Part shown: positions 35,881 through 46,023 of the stretch, piece after piece
Layout of the letters: every line of letters begins with the position of its first letter
How positions within the stretch are numbered: position 1 is the first letter of the stretch
Source of the DNA: Antedon mediterranea
Lineage: Eukaryota; Echinodermata; Crinoidea; Comatulida; Antedonidae
Assembly: GCF_964355755.1 (NCBI RefSeq)
Contig: NC_092680.1
Span: forward strand, 3,389,001 to 3,453,000
Direction of reading: 5' to 3'
DNA: 64,000 bases
The notes under the pieces: model-generated
The model's database searches: none
What the model was told of the DNA's origin: nothing
The model's input: only the letters and a program-made list of their open reading frames with translations
Translations under genes and position numbers: made by a program

Positions 35881-37352
35881 CTAACTTTTTTTATAACTAC
35901 TGTTTTTTTTATAGGTTTATAGTATAGGTTACTTATTCAGGGGACGTTTTGCCATTTCATTTCATTTATTTATTTGACCAACAAGCCATAATATAAAATA
36001 TACAGAGATAAATTGGTCAGGGACTGCTATAAGTAAATAAGATTACTGTAACTACAAGAGTCAGCAGTCCCTGAAACGAACCAGGAGAAATATATGTTTT
36101 AACACTAAATTCGGAAACACCAAAAACACTAATGTGTCATTTTCTTAAATAGCTCTACTCTGTTTTATACTTTTAGATGATTTTATATTAAACTTAAAGC
36201 AGCCTGATTAAAGTATAGTTACTTTCAGTTAAACACAGGGAACACTCCTATTATGGGCAGCCTCTGAAATGAACAAGTGAAAATGTATTTTAACTATAGT
36301 TTAATTAGGTATTTCCAGCAGCAGTTATTTTAGACTGCTTTAAAATTAAGATTACTTTCTTTGCTACTTTATGGCCTTTTCTTTTTGCTTTATTTGCTCG
36401 ACACTTTAGACCAATATTAAGCCTTATAGCGCATCAGAGACAGGCCCCCATGCCAAACAAATTTAAACTGATCATTTAACTGAAAACCAACTTAAAAATG
36501 ATACAACCTTAAAATCTGTCAATCTGTTTATCAATCAACCTCGTCATGTAATAATGTAAACAAAAACTTCCTAAAATACTTTGGAATTAATGAAGAAGGA
36601 TATTATGGTAATGAGGATAATGATAGGGTGAATGACCTACCAAGGTAACTATGAAGGATAGAAGTTGATGTCCAAGAATATAATTCAGTGTGTGGGTTCA
36701 CTGGACTGCATAGCTTAGCTAGCTAGGCCTTGGTGGCCTACCTAGCGCGATTGCTGGCTTAGCTAGGCTCGTGATTTTTTCGTTTGTGCGTATGAAAAAG
36801 ACATTACAAAACACTAAGGTATCTAGACAATAGAAACCTTGATTAAAGTCTGATTTTTCATAGTTTTATTATTGTCGGCAATTTGGATTTTTCGTATGCC
36901 GACTAGGCTATGTGATACACCCATTTACATAGCAAGTTGACAAATTGGGAGTCGGCAAACTGACCAGATACCAATACAGCACCTCCTAATAGTTAATAGG
37001 CATATAATAGAAATTGATTTAATATTTATTCATAAAATATAGTATTAGTAGATAATTAAATTAAAGCAATAAAAAAGCGAAAATAAAATCACCATATTTA
37101 GATTTATAAATTTATGACTTTAATGAATAACAAAGGATGTTAAAGAGTATATAATGATGACATCACTAAAATTTAAAAGCTGTTCAATAAAACAAAACAG
37201 AAGTTAATCTATAAAAAACTAGACAACACTTCTGTTTGAATTAGCAAATGTAAAAAAAAGGAGTTTATTTTTTAAAGTAAATAAACATTTTTTTTAAGTA
37301 AAGTTCCCATCGGTTCATTGTTCAAAATGTATATACGTCATTAACTTTTCAG
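35881..37352. other. Non-coding sequence with LINE-tail-like and dispersed repeats
   Basis: TTTATTTATTTGACC at about 35966, followed by a unique stretch, again looks like a minus-strand retroelement tail. About 36230-36300 holds GGGAACACTCCTATTATGGG, related to the 17-bp unit at 54646. A GCTAG/CTAGG-rich patch lies at 36710-36775 (CTTAGCTAGCTAGGCC). No gene. Confidence 0.35.
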
Positions 37353-37469
37353 CGACAATGGCTGATAAAATTACTTTGTATATCGACGACCACCGACCAA
37401 AACTACTCAAATACTTGAGAAAAAAATTAGAAATGATTTACTACTTAGGAAAGAAGATAAGAGTATGAT
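37353..37469 (+). other. Candidate short exon with 36-codon ORF
   Basis: After ACTTTTCAG (AG at 37351-37352) comes CGACA and an ATG at 37358. The ORF runs 36 codons to TGA at 37466-37468 and starts MADKITLYIDDHRPKLLKYL, continuing with charged and hydrophobic residues in a helical pattern. A GTAAGT donor begins at 37470. The helix-like start loosely recalls death-fold (CARD-type) N-termini, but this is only an impression. It could be a decayed exon. Confidence 0.2.
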
Positions 37470-37579
37470 GTAAGTAGTTTAGTTAGAGTTGCTATGAATA
37501 GGTATACACAGACTCAAGAACAGTGTTCAAAATTAATAGTTATTATTTGTGAGATGTTGTCAGTATAATAATTAGACAC

Positions 37580-37765
37580 ATGTCCAGTACAAAAGGCCTT
37601 TTAAAGCACTTTGATGGATTCAAAAACCCACTAGAGAAACAAGTAGCTTTTTGCATTGTTTTCTGCCTAATGATTACAGTGGAAACACTAACAAGCTGCG
37701 TATATTGTGCCATGATTTTTAGATTGTTTCAAGTTAGTAAGTTAAGTGTTGATTTTGCATTATGA
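37580..37765 (+). other. Unassigned 61-codon ORF
   Basis: Starts MSSTKGLLKHFDGFKNPLEK and continues with a hydrophobic, Cys-containing stretch (VAFCIVFCLMITVETL) that could span a membrane. It lies 110 bp after the candidate exon at 37353-37469. No homologue is recognised, and it may be a chance ORF. Confidence 0.12.
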
Positions 37766-37837
37766 TTTGATTTGATTTTATTCAGGTTTCAACATAAAAT
37801 TACAAGACAAAGATTAAAAATACAAATAGAAACATGC

Positions 37838-37980
37838 AAAGTATTGCACAGTACACAAGAAAACCTAGGATAGCCCATAAAGTATTGCACAGTACACAAG
37901 AAAACCTAGGATAGCCCATAAAGTAAAATATGTAAAGTATTGCACAGTGTACACAAGAAACCTAGGATAGCCCATAAAGT
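37838..37980. repeat. 41-bp tandem repeat, three copies
   Basis: Unit AAAGTATTGCACAGTACACA with AACCTAGGATAGCCCAT, at 37838, 37879 and 37934. The third copy is displaced by a short AT insert and has small changes. It follows a TTTGATTTTATTCAGG stretch that looks like a minus-strand retroelement tail. Confidence 0.85.
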
Positions 37981-38345
37981 AGGAAAAAAACCAACTTATA
38001 TCCAATGGGGTCATATTATCATAAACTTGAGCGACAAAAACAAAAAACGGTAAAAGTACAAAAACGAGTACACAAAAAAAAAAATGGCATAGAGAAATAG
38101 ATATAATATTATACACTAAAAATGTGATGACTATAAATAAATACAAAATACATGTAATTAAATTATATTAATTATTAGAAACTTTTTGAGCTTTATGGGT
38201 ACTCCTGCAATATTTTAAATGATTTACATCGCTTCCAAGTTATTCCACTGGTCAATGTCTAACGAAAAGTATAGCACAGACTCACAGATATACAGTATCT
38301 CATTTTGATATATGCATGGTTTTAAAATAAACTAAAAGATATATT

Positions 38346-38412
38346 AAATTGTTTCTGATAAACTAAATTGTTTCCGATAAACTAAATTGTTTCCGATAAA
38401 CTAAATTGTTTC
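38346..38412. repeat. 19-bp tandem repeat, about 3.5 copies
   Basis: Unit AAATTGTTTCCGATAAACT. The first copy has CTGATAA instead of CCGATAA. Short simple array. Confidence 0.85.
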
Positions 38413-39696
38413 AAGAAATAAGAAGAATGAAATGGACATGCTGAAAGGTAAAACAAGGAAAACTCTAGAATCCCAATCACTCATTGGCTTGGTTTGCAGT
38501 TTAAAAGAATTTTTTAACAATCATTTGTCTTTTCTTTTTTTTTTTGCCGCTCCTTATTTTCAACATGCAGGGTGTCCATCTTCCTGATTAAGTAATTAAG
38601 ATAAAGATATTAACCTTTGACAATAACGTATTCACCTTAAGAAAGTACTTTTCGTTGGTATAAACAAACAATTTATCACTTTATTATTTAATTAATATAA
38701 TACTTAATGTGACAATACTTTGTCATGTAATTAATTTTGTTTATATCATAATGACCTGTGGGAAAACTAGAGGGTCCCCACTGAACATATTTAGCAGCTA
38801 ATTTCATATTGTGTTTACTTATTAAATATTATTCTCTGATAATTACTAAAACAAAATTAATATGATACAAGAATAAGCCTTAATTATCTTGTAAGAAAAG
38901 ATTTCAATTCAATATGTAATGCAAACAAGAATTTACCAAAAATAAAATATATAAAATTAAAAAATATTGTAGATACACATACAGTATTAATTCTTTATTT
39001 TTATTCCTTTGCTTGAAATATACCACCTCTTTTGGGAATATTCTAATTTTAGTGCAATACTGTTGTATATTATTTGTAATTTATTATTTTATAGTTTTTT
39101 TTTCTCAGTTTAAAACAATTAGGAAATATATATTGCTATATAGACATTTATTTATTATGAAAATAATTACTTTTTAAAATGTATGGTTTATTTATTTCAT
39201 CTTAATAGAGGGTAACTTTCCACCGTGAGCTGATTTTATATGCCGTTAACAAAAACAAATTATAACAAAGAATAAAACATATAAAAAGTTTTTTGAGAAT
39301 GATTAAATAGAGCAACAATTTTTTTTAAAAGACCTCTCTTTATTTGGAGTTATCCTTGTTTTATTTTATCAAAATAATTCTGTTTAATAAAAATAATAAA
39401 AATCCAAATACCGGTAATAAGAATGAAGATCTGACATTTCGACCTTTATTAGGTCATCATCATCAGGAACGTATTGATAATGCAAAGGAACAAAAATAAT
39501 TGTAAACGTCCTGAGGGCGTTCAGGATAACCCACTTGTGTATCATTTAATTAGCAATTAAACAAACTTAACCCTTGTCAATTGTAATTACCCAATATTAC
39601 TGAACTGTTCATGCTGGGATGGTGCAGCGTGGGTTGAGTTCTGAGAAATCCCAGGCCTAAAAACACATTCAATAAAAGTCTGTGTGTGTTATCTCC
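38413..39696. other. AT-rich non-coding sequence
   Basis: No gene seen. Contains the hammerhead-like motif noted at 39432-39466. Confidence 0.4.
39432..39466 (-). ncRNA. Possible degenerate hammerhead-ribozyme motif
   Basis: On the minus strand it reads CTGATGA, a short spacer, GACCT-AATA-AAGGTC (possible stem II), then GAAA and TGTC. This is the order of hammerhead core parts (CUGANGA, stem II, GAAA, UH cleavage site) as described for Penelope-like elements. Stem I is not evident and there is an extra TGAT before stem II, so activity is doubtful. Confidence 0.25.
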
Positions 39697-39774
39697 TAAA
39701 GCTCTGTCTACATTATCAAACTATTTTGACAAAAAAAGTGTGATGTGCCTAAATTGTGGTATGCCCAAATATAC
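39697..39774. mobile_element. MITE family A half copy
   Basis: Left half: AAGCTCTGTCTACATTATC, AAAAAAAGTGTGATGTGCC, ATGCCCAAATATAC. The right half is missing. Confidence 0.72.
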
Positions 39775-40604
39775 AAAAGCATGCACAATTCAACTTTAAT
39801 TTATAGCAATATTTTAATATAACTTAAGTTTCATTTAATTTATTCATACCAATACAAAACATTAAAATGTATATTCATTCATACATTTTAACGAATTATT
39901 CAATTCAAATGATTTAATTGCCTATTAAGAAATAAAATTAAAATTTGTGTGATTTTTTTTACTGATCTGTTTGTCCAAAGAGTTGAAAACATTTTTATTT
40001 GATAATAATTACAAGAAGGCGTTATATTATAGTTTATACAGAAGACCCTAGCGATTTTTACTTCTAAATGTTGACAAGAATGTACAGGCCATATTATGTT
40101 TTTTAAATGTAATATAGGTCATTGCTATTACATGTTATATTCATTTATTTTCTTCCTTTCGTCTACTGAATTAATAAACAGAAGTTATTCCTAATTTTAC
40201 ACATTCAATCCATTTAGAACAAAGTACTTGCCTATCTGAAAAATGTAATTTTCTAATATTTCCAATTCTAAAATGCGTTTCTATGAAATTCTAAAAATCT
40301 TAAATTATGACTATATCGATGAAAATATCAATATTGATAATAAATTGGTGTATAGACCTTGAGATTTGATTCGATTGAAAGTATGCTCATAATAAATGTA
40401 TTTATTTTATTACATTTATGCTTTTATTTCTATTATATTTAATGTATTAATGTGAAGCATTGATATATACCTATATTGGAATAAATAAATAAAACCTTTT
40501 AAAAGTTGATTTTTTAAAGTTCAATCAACTTCTAGAATATAGAAATATATTTAACCCATAATTTTGGTGAATCCAATGGATTATTACATTTTTTTACTAT
40601 ATAA
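39775..40604. other. AT-rich non-coding sequence
   Basis: No gene or element identified. Confidence 0.4.
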
Positions 40605-40850
40605 AAGAGTTGTGGTAGAGTGGTTAGGACACTTGACATAACACAGAAAGACTCTGGTTCAATTCTTGATAATAAAAAAACCACTCCAAGCTGTCCTATC
40701 AGCCGTAAATGAGTACTGTATGTAAAATATTAGGAAGGATAAGGCGGCGTGGAAAGGAAGTGGTCACCCTACCACATAATGTCGAGGCTTTTAGTACAAT
40801 AAGCTCCTAACGCACAGAATGAACACAGGACTCGCCTTTACCTCTTTAAT
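40605..40850 (+). mobile_element. tRNA-derived SINE-like element
   Basis: A box TGGTAGAGTGG (40613-40623) fits the pol III consensus. B box GGTTCAATTC (40656-40665) lies 43 bp on. A non-tRNA body follows (AAGGCGGCGTGGAAAGG, AGCTCCTAACGCAC). The body is well preserved and more GC-rich than its flanks. Element limits are approximate. Confidence 0.6.
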
Positions 40851-40939
40851 ACATAAAAACAACAATTTACTATTCAACGTGTTCCTCTTTTTTAAGGTGA
40901 ATTTGTGCTGAATAACAACATAAACCAGTTTCTATTTAT

Positions 40940-41050
40940 AGTGTTGATTTATTTTATTTCATTTCAAGGACAAGACACGAAAGTAAAATTGTAACATTGT
41001 AAAACAAAGTAATGAAACAGGGACAACCACAAAACAAACAAAACAGCTTT
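40940..41050 (-). repeat. Possible minus-strand retroelement tail
   Basis: TTTATTTTATTTCATTTCAAG followed by an A-rich unique stretch; same layout as 840-1000 and 35955. Assigned by appearance only. Confidence 0.2.
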
Positions 41051-41251
41051 TACAATTAGTGGTGCCCTAGAAGAGAAAACAACAAAAATAAATATATATA
41101 ATAGTATAAGATAAAGTTTGTACTTATATGTTATTCAATAACTGTTCTTTATAAACAGCAGAAAACTGATTTGCTTATCAAATATAACTGGTATAATGTT
41201 TATTTTATTTATTTGTTTTATATCATTTATCCTCAATAAAAGGAATTTGGA

Positions 41252-41975
41252 TTAGGCCTACACCATACAGGAACTGAGGTAGATTAGTTACACCATGGAG
41301 AAATTATTTCTCCATGGTTACACCTTGGTAATCCCCTACTCTTCCTAAGTGCCATGAAGAGTAGGCCTACACCATACAGGAACTGAGGTAGATTAGTACA
41401 CCTTGGTAATCCCCTACACTTCCTATGTGCCATGAAGAGTAGGCCTACACCATACAGGAACTGAGGTAGATTAGTACACCTTGGTAATCCCCTACTCTTC
41501 CTATGTGCCATGAAGAGTAGGCCTACACCATACAGGAACTGAGGTAGATTAGTACACCTTGGTAATCCCCTACTCTTCCTATGTGCCATGAAGAGTAGGC
41601 CTACACCATACAGGAACTGAGGTAGATTAGTACACCTTGGTAATCCCCTACTCTTCCTATGTGCCATGAAGAGTAGGCCTACACCATACAGGAACTGAGG
41701 TAGATTAGTATACCTTGGTAATCCCCTACTCTTCCTATGTGCCATGAAGAGTAGGCCTACACCATACAGGAACTGAGGTAGATTAGTACACCTTGGTAAT
41801 CCCCTACTCTTCCTATGTGCCATGAAGAGTAGGCCTACACCATACAGGAACTGAGGTAGATTAGTACACCTTGGTAATCCCCTACTCTTCCTATGTGCCA
41901 TGAAGAGTAGGCCTACACCATACAGGAACTGAGGTAGATTAGTACACCTTGGTAATTCCCTACTCTTCCTATGTG
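41252..41975. repeat. 78-bp satellite array, about nine copies
   Basis: Unit of exactly 78 bp containing GCCATGAAGAGTAGGCCTAC, CATACAGGAACTGAGGTAG and CTTGGTAATCCCCTACTC. The GCCATGAAGA landmark recurs at 41351, 41429, 41507, 41585, 41663, 41741, 41819 and 41897. Copies are nearly identical (single changes such as TATACC at 41709 and CACTTCC at 41417). Because 78 is a multiple of three, the minus strand stays open for 205 codons (41284-41901), repeating MAHRKSRGLPRC-type 26-residue blocks. I regard that ORF as incidental. Confidence 0.93.
41293..41317. repeat. Perfect 25-bp palindrome inside the array
   Basis: CCATGGAGAAAT, one central T, then its exact complement. It interrupts the first satellite unit and is bordered by TTACACC on both sides, which resembles a short duplication made by insertion. 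Confidence 0.8.
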
Positions 41976-42598
41976 CTATGTTTTATTGTTTAAAGGCATT
42001 TTGAAGAGCAAGAATCTTTGTAGCTTAAAGCATTGTCCTTTGATTTGTCTTTCTGTAATTTTTAGCAAATATAATGGATAGCGATATTATAAACATACAT
42101 GTAGAAAACCAGTTATCCTATCATCTTTCAAAGCATTGACTTTCATATCTCTGCCATTCATCCATGTTGTCTAAACTGAAGAGGTTAGAAAGTAGCCATC
42201 TCAAGTACGCGGTACATTACTAAACAACTACATATTAGTTGTGTTTACACTGTTTACCTAGAGTTAGTCCGCAGTAGAAAGTCAGCATATGGCTGTGTAC
42301 AATCTAATCTGCACTTAAACGACACAAGAAGATGGCCCATAAAAACCAGCCTGTCAAGTGGTCAGGCTTTTAACTGGTTATAAAGATGAAATGCTTCGTA
42401 CACATGATAACGTTTAACCTATTACTTGGGGTAATGTAGATACTGTAAAGTACGTTCTTAAGTATCTTTGAATACAAAATAGATGTACAGTGCACACATG
42501 TTAGGATAGAATGCGATATAATTATAAATACATATTGAAATTTTATATTCAATTTAAAATATATTACTTTATTTATTGTATGAAAGAATCTCTCTTGC

Positions 42599-42655
42599 GG
42601 GACTCAAACCTGCAAGTTCTAATGTACAGAGGGCTACCTTTCAAAAACCTAACAA
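42599..42655 (-). mobile_element. tRNA-derived SINE head, minus strand
   Basis: On the minus strand, 42609-42599 reads GGTTTGAGTCC, a B-box match, followed by CGCAAGAGAG. Upstream GAAAGGTAGCCC is a degenerate A-box region at the right distance. No pairing acceptor stem, so it is more likely a SINE fragment than a tRNA gene. Confidence 0.45.
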
Positions 42656-42687
42656 AAATCCTACAATAAAGAAAACCCAAATTAATG

Positions 42688-42915
42688 AATATAGTACAAA
42701 TAATTAATGTTTATGAGTGAAATGGTACAATTATTTACATCATTCTCATGATGTAAAAATATTGCTTTCTGTATAGTGCACTGAATGAAAACATTTACCC
42801 AGAATTACCAACCTAAATGTAATATAGTACAAATAGTTAATGTTTATAAGTGCAATGGTACAATTATTTACACGATGTAAAAATATTGCTTTCCGTATAG
42901 TGCACTGAATGAAAA
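42688..42915. repeat. Direct duplication, about 100-bp unit
   Basis: Copy 1 (42688-42791) and copy 2 (42821-42915) share ATATAGTACAAATA, TTAATGTTTAT, GGTACAATTATTTAC, GATGTAAAAATATTGCTTTC and GTATAGTGCACTGAATG. Copy 2 lacks about 9 bp (ATCATTCTC region). Separated by about 30 bp. Confidence 0.85.
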
Positions 42916-44021
42916 TAGTTGTTCCATTGCACGAATACTAAAATGTATTTTTGTTTAATGTAATATAATTAGAGTGCATATATGAATAAACACACATAAT
43001 ACAATTTGCAAAATAAAAAATAAGAGTTCATAATCATCATTTTAGAAAGAAGATTTCCCAATTCATTTTCAAGAAGTAGTAAATCCAAAATGAGAAAATC
43101 ATATGTTACATTTTAATTATGTACAGGTAATCAAGTACTGTATGTTTAATAATTAAAGTGCTTTGTGCAAATCTAAATCTATTTTGTTGGTAAAATCATT
43201 ATCTTTCCATTGAATCTTTTTCTTCTGCTATTCTGTTTTTGCCTTTAACAACTCAAGGATCTTTTTGTCTGTCCACTGTTTGATTGTGAGATATATAAGA
43301 TTTTGAGTACAGTGAATATGAAAGATATGGTGCCCTCTATGTGCATGCACACTAAATAGATGTAGCGTTTTTGTTTGTTTTATTGATAGTTGTTTTAAAG
43401 ACAAAATTAATGTTAGCAAAAAATGTATTTTATTTGTTCAAACATCACAGGCCCTATATACAGTATATATACAGAGTAGATAGTACAGACTTTATGTCTA
43501 ATTGATATCCATGTTTTGGGGGATTTTTGTTTTGCTTTTTTGGTCGAATGTACAAATGGGTTTAGTTGGTTTGAGAATCTGTTCGTTTCATTTTTTAACC
43601 TTAATTAAGCAATATGCTAATTTATTAGAGGATGAATTCTCATTCCCAGTATGTCATGTGATGTGTATTACTACTACCCATCACATTAAACACAGGCCTA
43701 ATTATATTAATATTATCCGAGCAGTAGAAATTTATTTTTAATACAGTTAGTAAAATAAAAACTTGTGAGTTTTGAATTTTAATTAAAATTGGTTATTGTT
43801 ACAAATTTAATACGAGAATTATCATAAAAAATGTTACTCTATCTACACAATACTAGGATGCGTTTCAGGCGTCCTCAACTGGTATTCCAGCTTGATAGTG
43901 ATACGATTCTAATCCAAAAATGGTGTAATTAGTAGGTACTCAGCTTCATAACACAGAGGTCTAGGTTCAAATCAAATTTTTGTGATTATTAACAGGGGAG
44001 GATTCAAGTTTGGAAAATTAT

Positions 44022-44141
44022 AAAAGTGTGATGTGCCCAAATATGGTAGTGATAAGCTCAAATATGGTCATCATCATGTCCATATATAGGCACATCACAT
44101 TTTTTTGTCACATAAAGTTTGATAGTGTAGACAAAGCTTAA
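44022..44141. mobile_element. MITE family A copy, left end lost
   Basis: AAAGTGTGATGTGCCCAAAT, GGTCATCATCATGTCC, GGCACATCACATTTTTTTG and the right terminus GTGTAGACAAAGC + TTAA (44138-44141). Confidence 0.8.
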
Positions 44142-44956
44142 GAAATCAATTTAAACTAAAAATACTTTATTCGCTGCTCATTTACACCTTCCTACCATCT
44201 CTCAACTTGAAATCCATGATAAAAGGTGCCGTAACCCTTGTGTTTTTAAATTGGGTTCCTCTGTACTATTCATAGGTGTTTAAATAACCACGTAAATGTA
44301 GGTCGGATATATAAGTGCATTTGTGTTTATTATGGGTGTAGCGGTCTCTTCCTTCATACAATTCCGCTTCACAGACCTAGTTTATTTTACCGTTCTATCA
44401 GGCAGGTGTGACAAGCCAAACTGTTTATATTCAAAGTCGTCTTGTTTATATCATTCTAAGCTCAGATTGTGTTTCTTAAAATTCTAAACTTTTACTTCCA
44501 TTTAATTCTATTTCTGTTGCTATATAACAACTATCTGCAACAAAAATAACATTTTTGTTGTGTCTTCATAATTTATAAATAAAATGAATGATAAATGAAT
44601 GGAATGGTAAAGTATTATTTTAATTAATTTTTTTTTTTATTAATGTTTAATAAATAAAAAATGGATAACAATAAAATAGACTATTAACTTGTGGTTTATT
44701 CATTTTTCTATACAGATTGTTTTTAGTGTTAATAAATTATTCATTATGAGAAAATCAAGAATGTGATTTTCAAATTAAATATTGGATTATTGAAATTAAA
44801 ATTACTATTGGAATTGGATTATATAACTACATTTTGTCTATTTTAAAAAATGGATGAAATATTGTGAAGTAATAATAATGGAATATTATACTGAAAACAA
44901 AATCCTAAAATTAACATTCAATAAAACTGCAATAATCCATTTTTTTATGTCATAGC
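44142..44956. other. Non-coding sequence
   Basis: About 44240-44420 is more complex (AATGTAGGTCGGATATATAA, GGGTGTAGCGGTCTCTTCC). The rest is AT-rich. No gene. Confidence 0.35.
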
Positions 44957-45180
44957 TTCAATGTGGCACTAGCTCCCATATACATGATGTACAACAAACA
45001 TTGATGTAGCACTAGCTCCCATTCACATGATGTACAATAAACATTGATGAGCACTAGCTCCCATTCACATGATGTACAACAAACATTGATGTAGCACTAG
45101 CTCCCATTCACATGATGTAAACATTGATGTAGCACTAGCTCCCATTCACATGATGTACAATAAACATTGATGTAGCACTA
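44957..45180. repeat. 43-bp minisatellite, five copies plus partial
   Basis: Unit contains GCACTAGCTCCCATTCACAT and GATGTACAATAAACATTGAT. GCACTAGCTC recurs at 44966, 45009, 45051, 45094 and 45132. Units vary by small deletions (38-43 bp). Confidence 0.9.
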
Positions 45181-45560
45181 TTTACGATAACATCAGTCAC
45201 AAACAGTGATTTTGCCAGATTGTAAGAGTCCGTAGAAGATTGATTCTTTTGTTAGCGGGTCATTTGTTGGACTGACTTGATCATATCTCGTAAGATTGAT
45301 GGTCTAGTTTGTCAGTGGGTTGATACTCCTGATAGCGATTGTTGTGGTTCAAGTCTGTTTGTTTACATGACGTCAAATCACCTTCCAAGTTGTTAATATT
45401 ACTCAGTGTTAGGACACCGATCAAACTTGACAATTACGATTGTATGCACAGACGGTCAGGTTTCTTTGGAAATGTAGTAGGATGTAGAATCAACAAGGAG
45501 TCTGACATTCAGGTTGTGTTATCGGTCATTTTCAAATATTAGTCTGTCGTGATAATGGCG
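45181..45560. other. High-complexity stretch
   Basis: Balanced sequence with GTTAGCGGGTCATTTG, GACGTCAAATCACC and CAGACGGTCAGG. A 67-codon plus ORF (45339-45542) lies in it without a recognisable domain or clear splice limits. Candidate regulatory island. Confidence 0.25.
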
Positions 45561-45878
45561 ATTACTATGTTGATTTTGAATTCTATGTTTAGACAGAACG
45601 ATAGTAATGGCAAGACACTATCTTATAACATTATTATAACAAAAATATCTACTCTATGTATCACGTCCATACATATTGTAGAAAATATCTTTGAAAAATC
45701 TTTGATAAATATTTTAATTCATTTGCATTTAATTCATTTTTGTTAGTATTTATTGGTTCTTAACACAAGGATATTTTTTGCCATTAGCAATTGTCTCTTT
45801 TGCACTGTAAAATAAATACTAATTATTCTTTTTTCATTATCATGAAATAGGACTTGGACCCAGTATTCTGAAATTCAC

Positions 45879-46023
45879 TGTCAAACTTTATGTGAAAAAA
45901 ATGTGGTATGTCCATTGGACATGATGATGTTATATCATTACCATATTTAAGCATATCACTACCATATTTCGGAACATCACACTTTTTTTGTCAAACTAGT
46001 TTGATAGTTTAGACAGAGCTTAA
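45879..46023. mobile_element. MITE family A copy
   Basis: TGTCAAACTTTATGTG, GGACATGATGATGTTATATC, duplicated ATCA(T/C)TACCATATTT, then GAACATCACACTTTTTTTG and TTAGACAGAGC + TTAA (46020-46023). The left tip is missing. Confidence 0.82.

Larger units (their letters stand above)
41980..44021. other. AT-rich non-coding sequence
   Basis: Contains a minus-strand tRNA-like head (42599-42655) and a local duplication (42688-42915). A weak B-box-like GGTTCAAATC lies near 43974. No protein gene seen. Confidence 0.4.

Noticed and set aside
41284-41901. 205-codon minus-strand ORF with 26-residue repeats
   Set aside because: It is the translation of a non-coding-looking 78-bp satellite whose period is a multiple of three. 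No start context, splice signals or domain support a gene.
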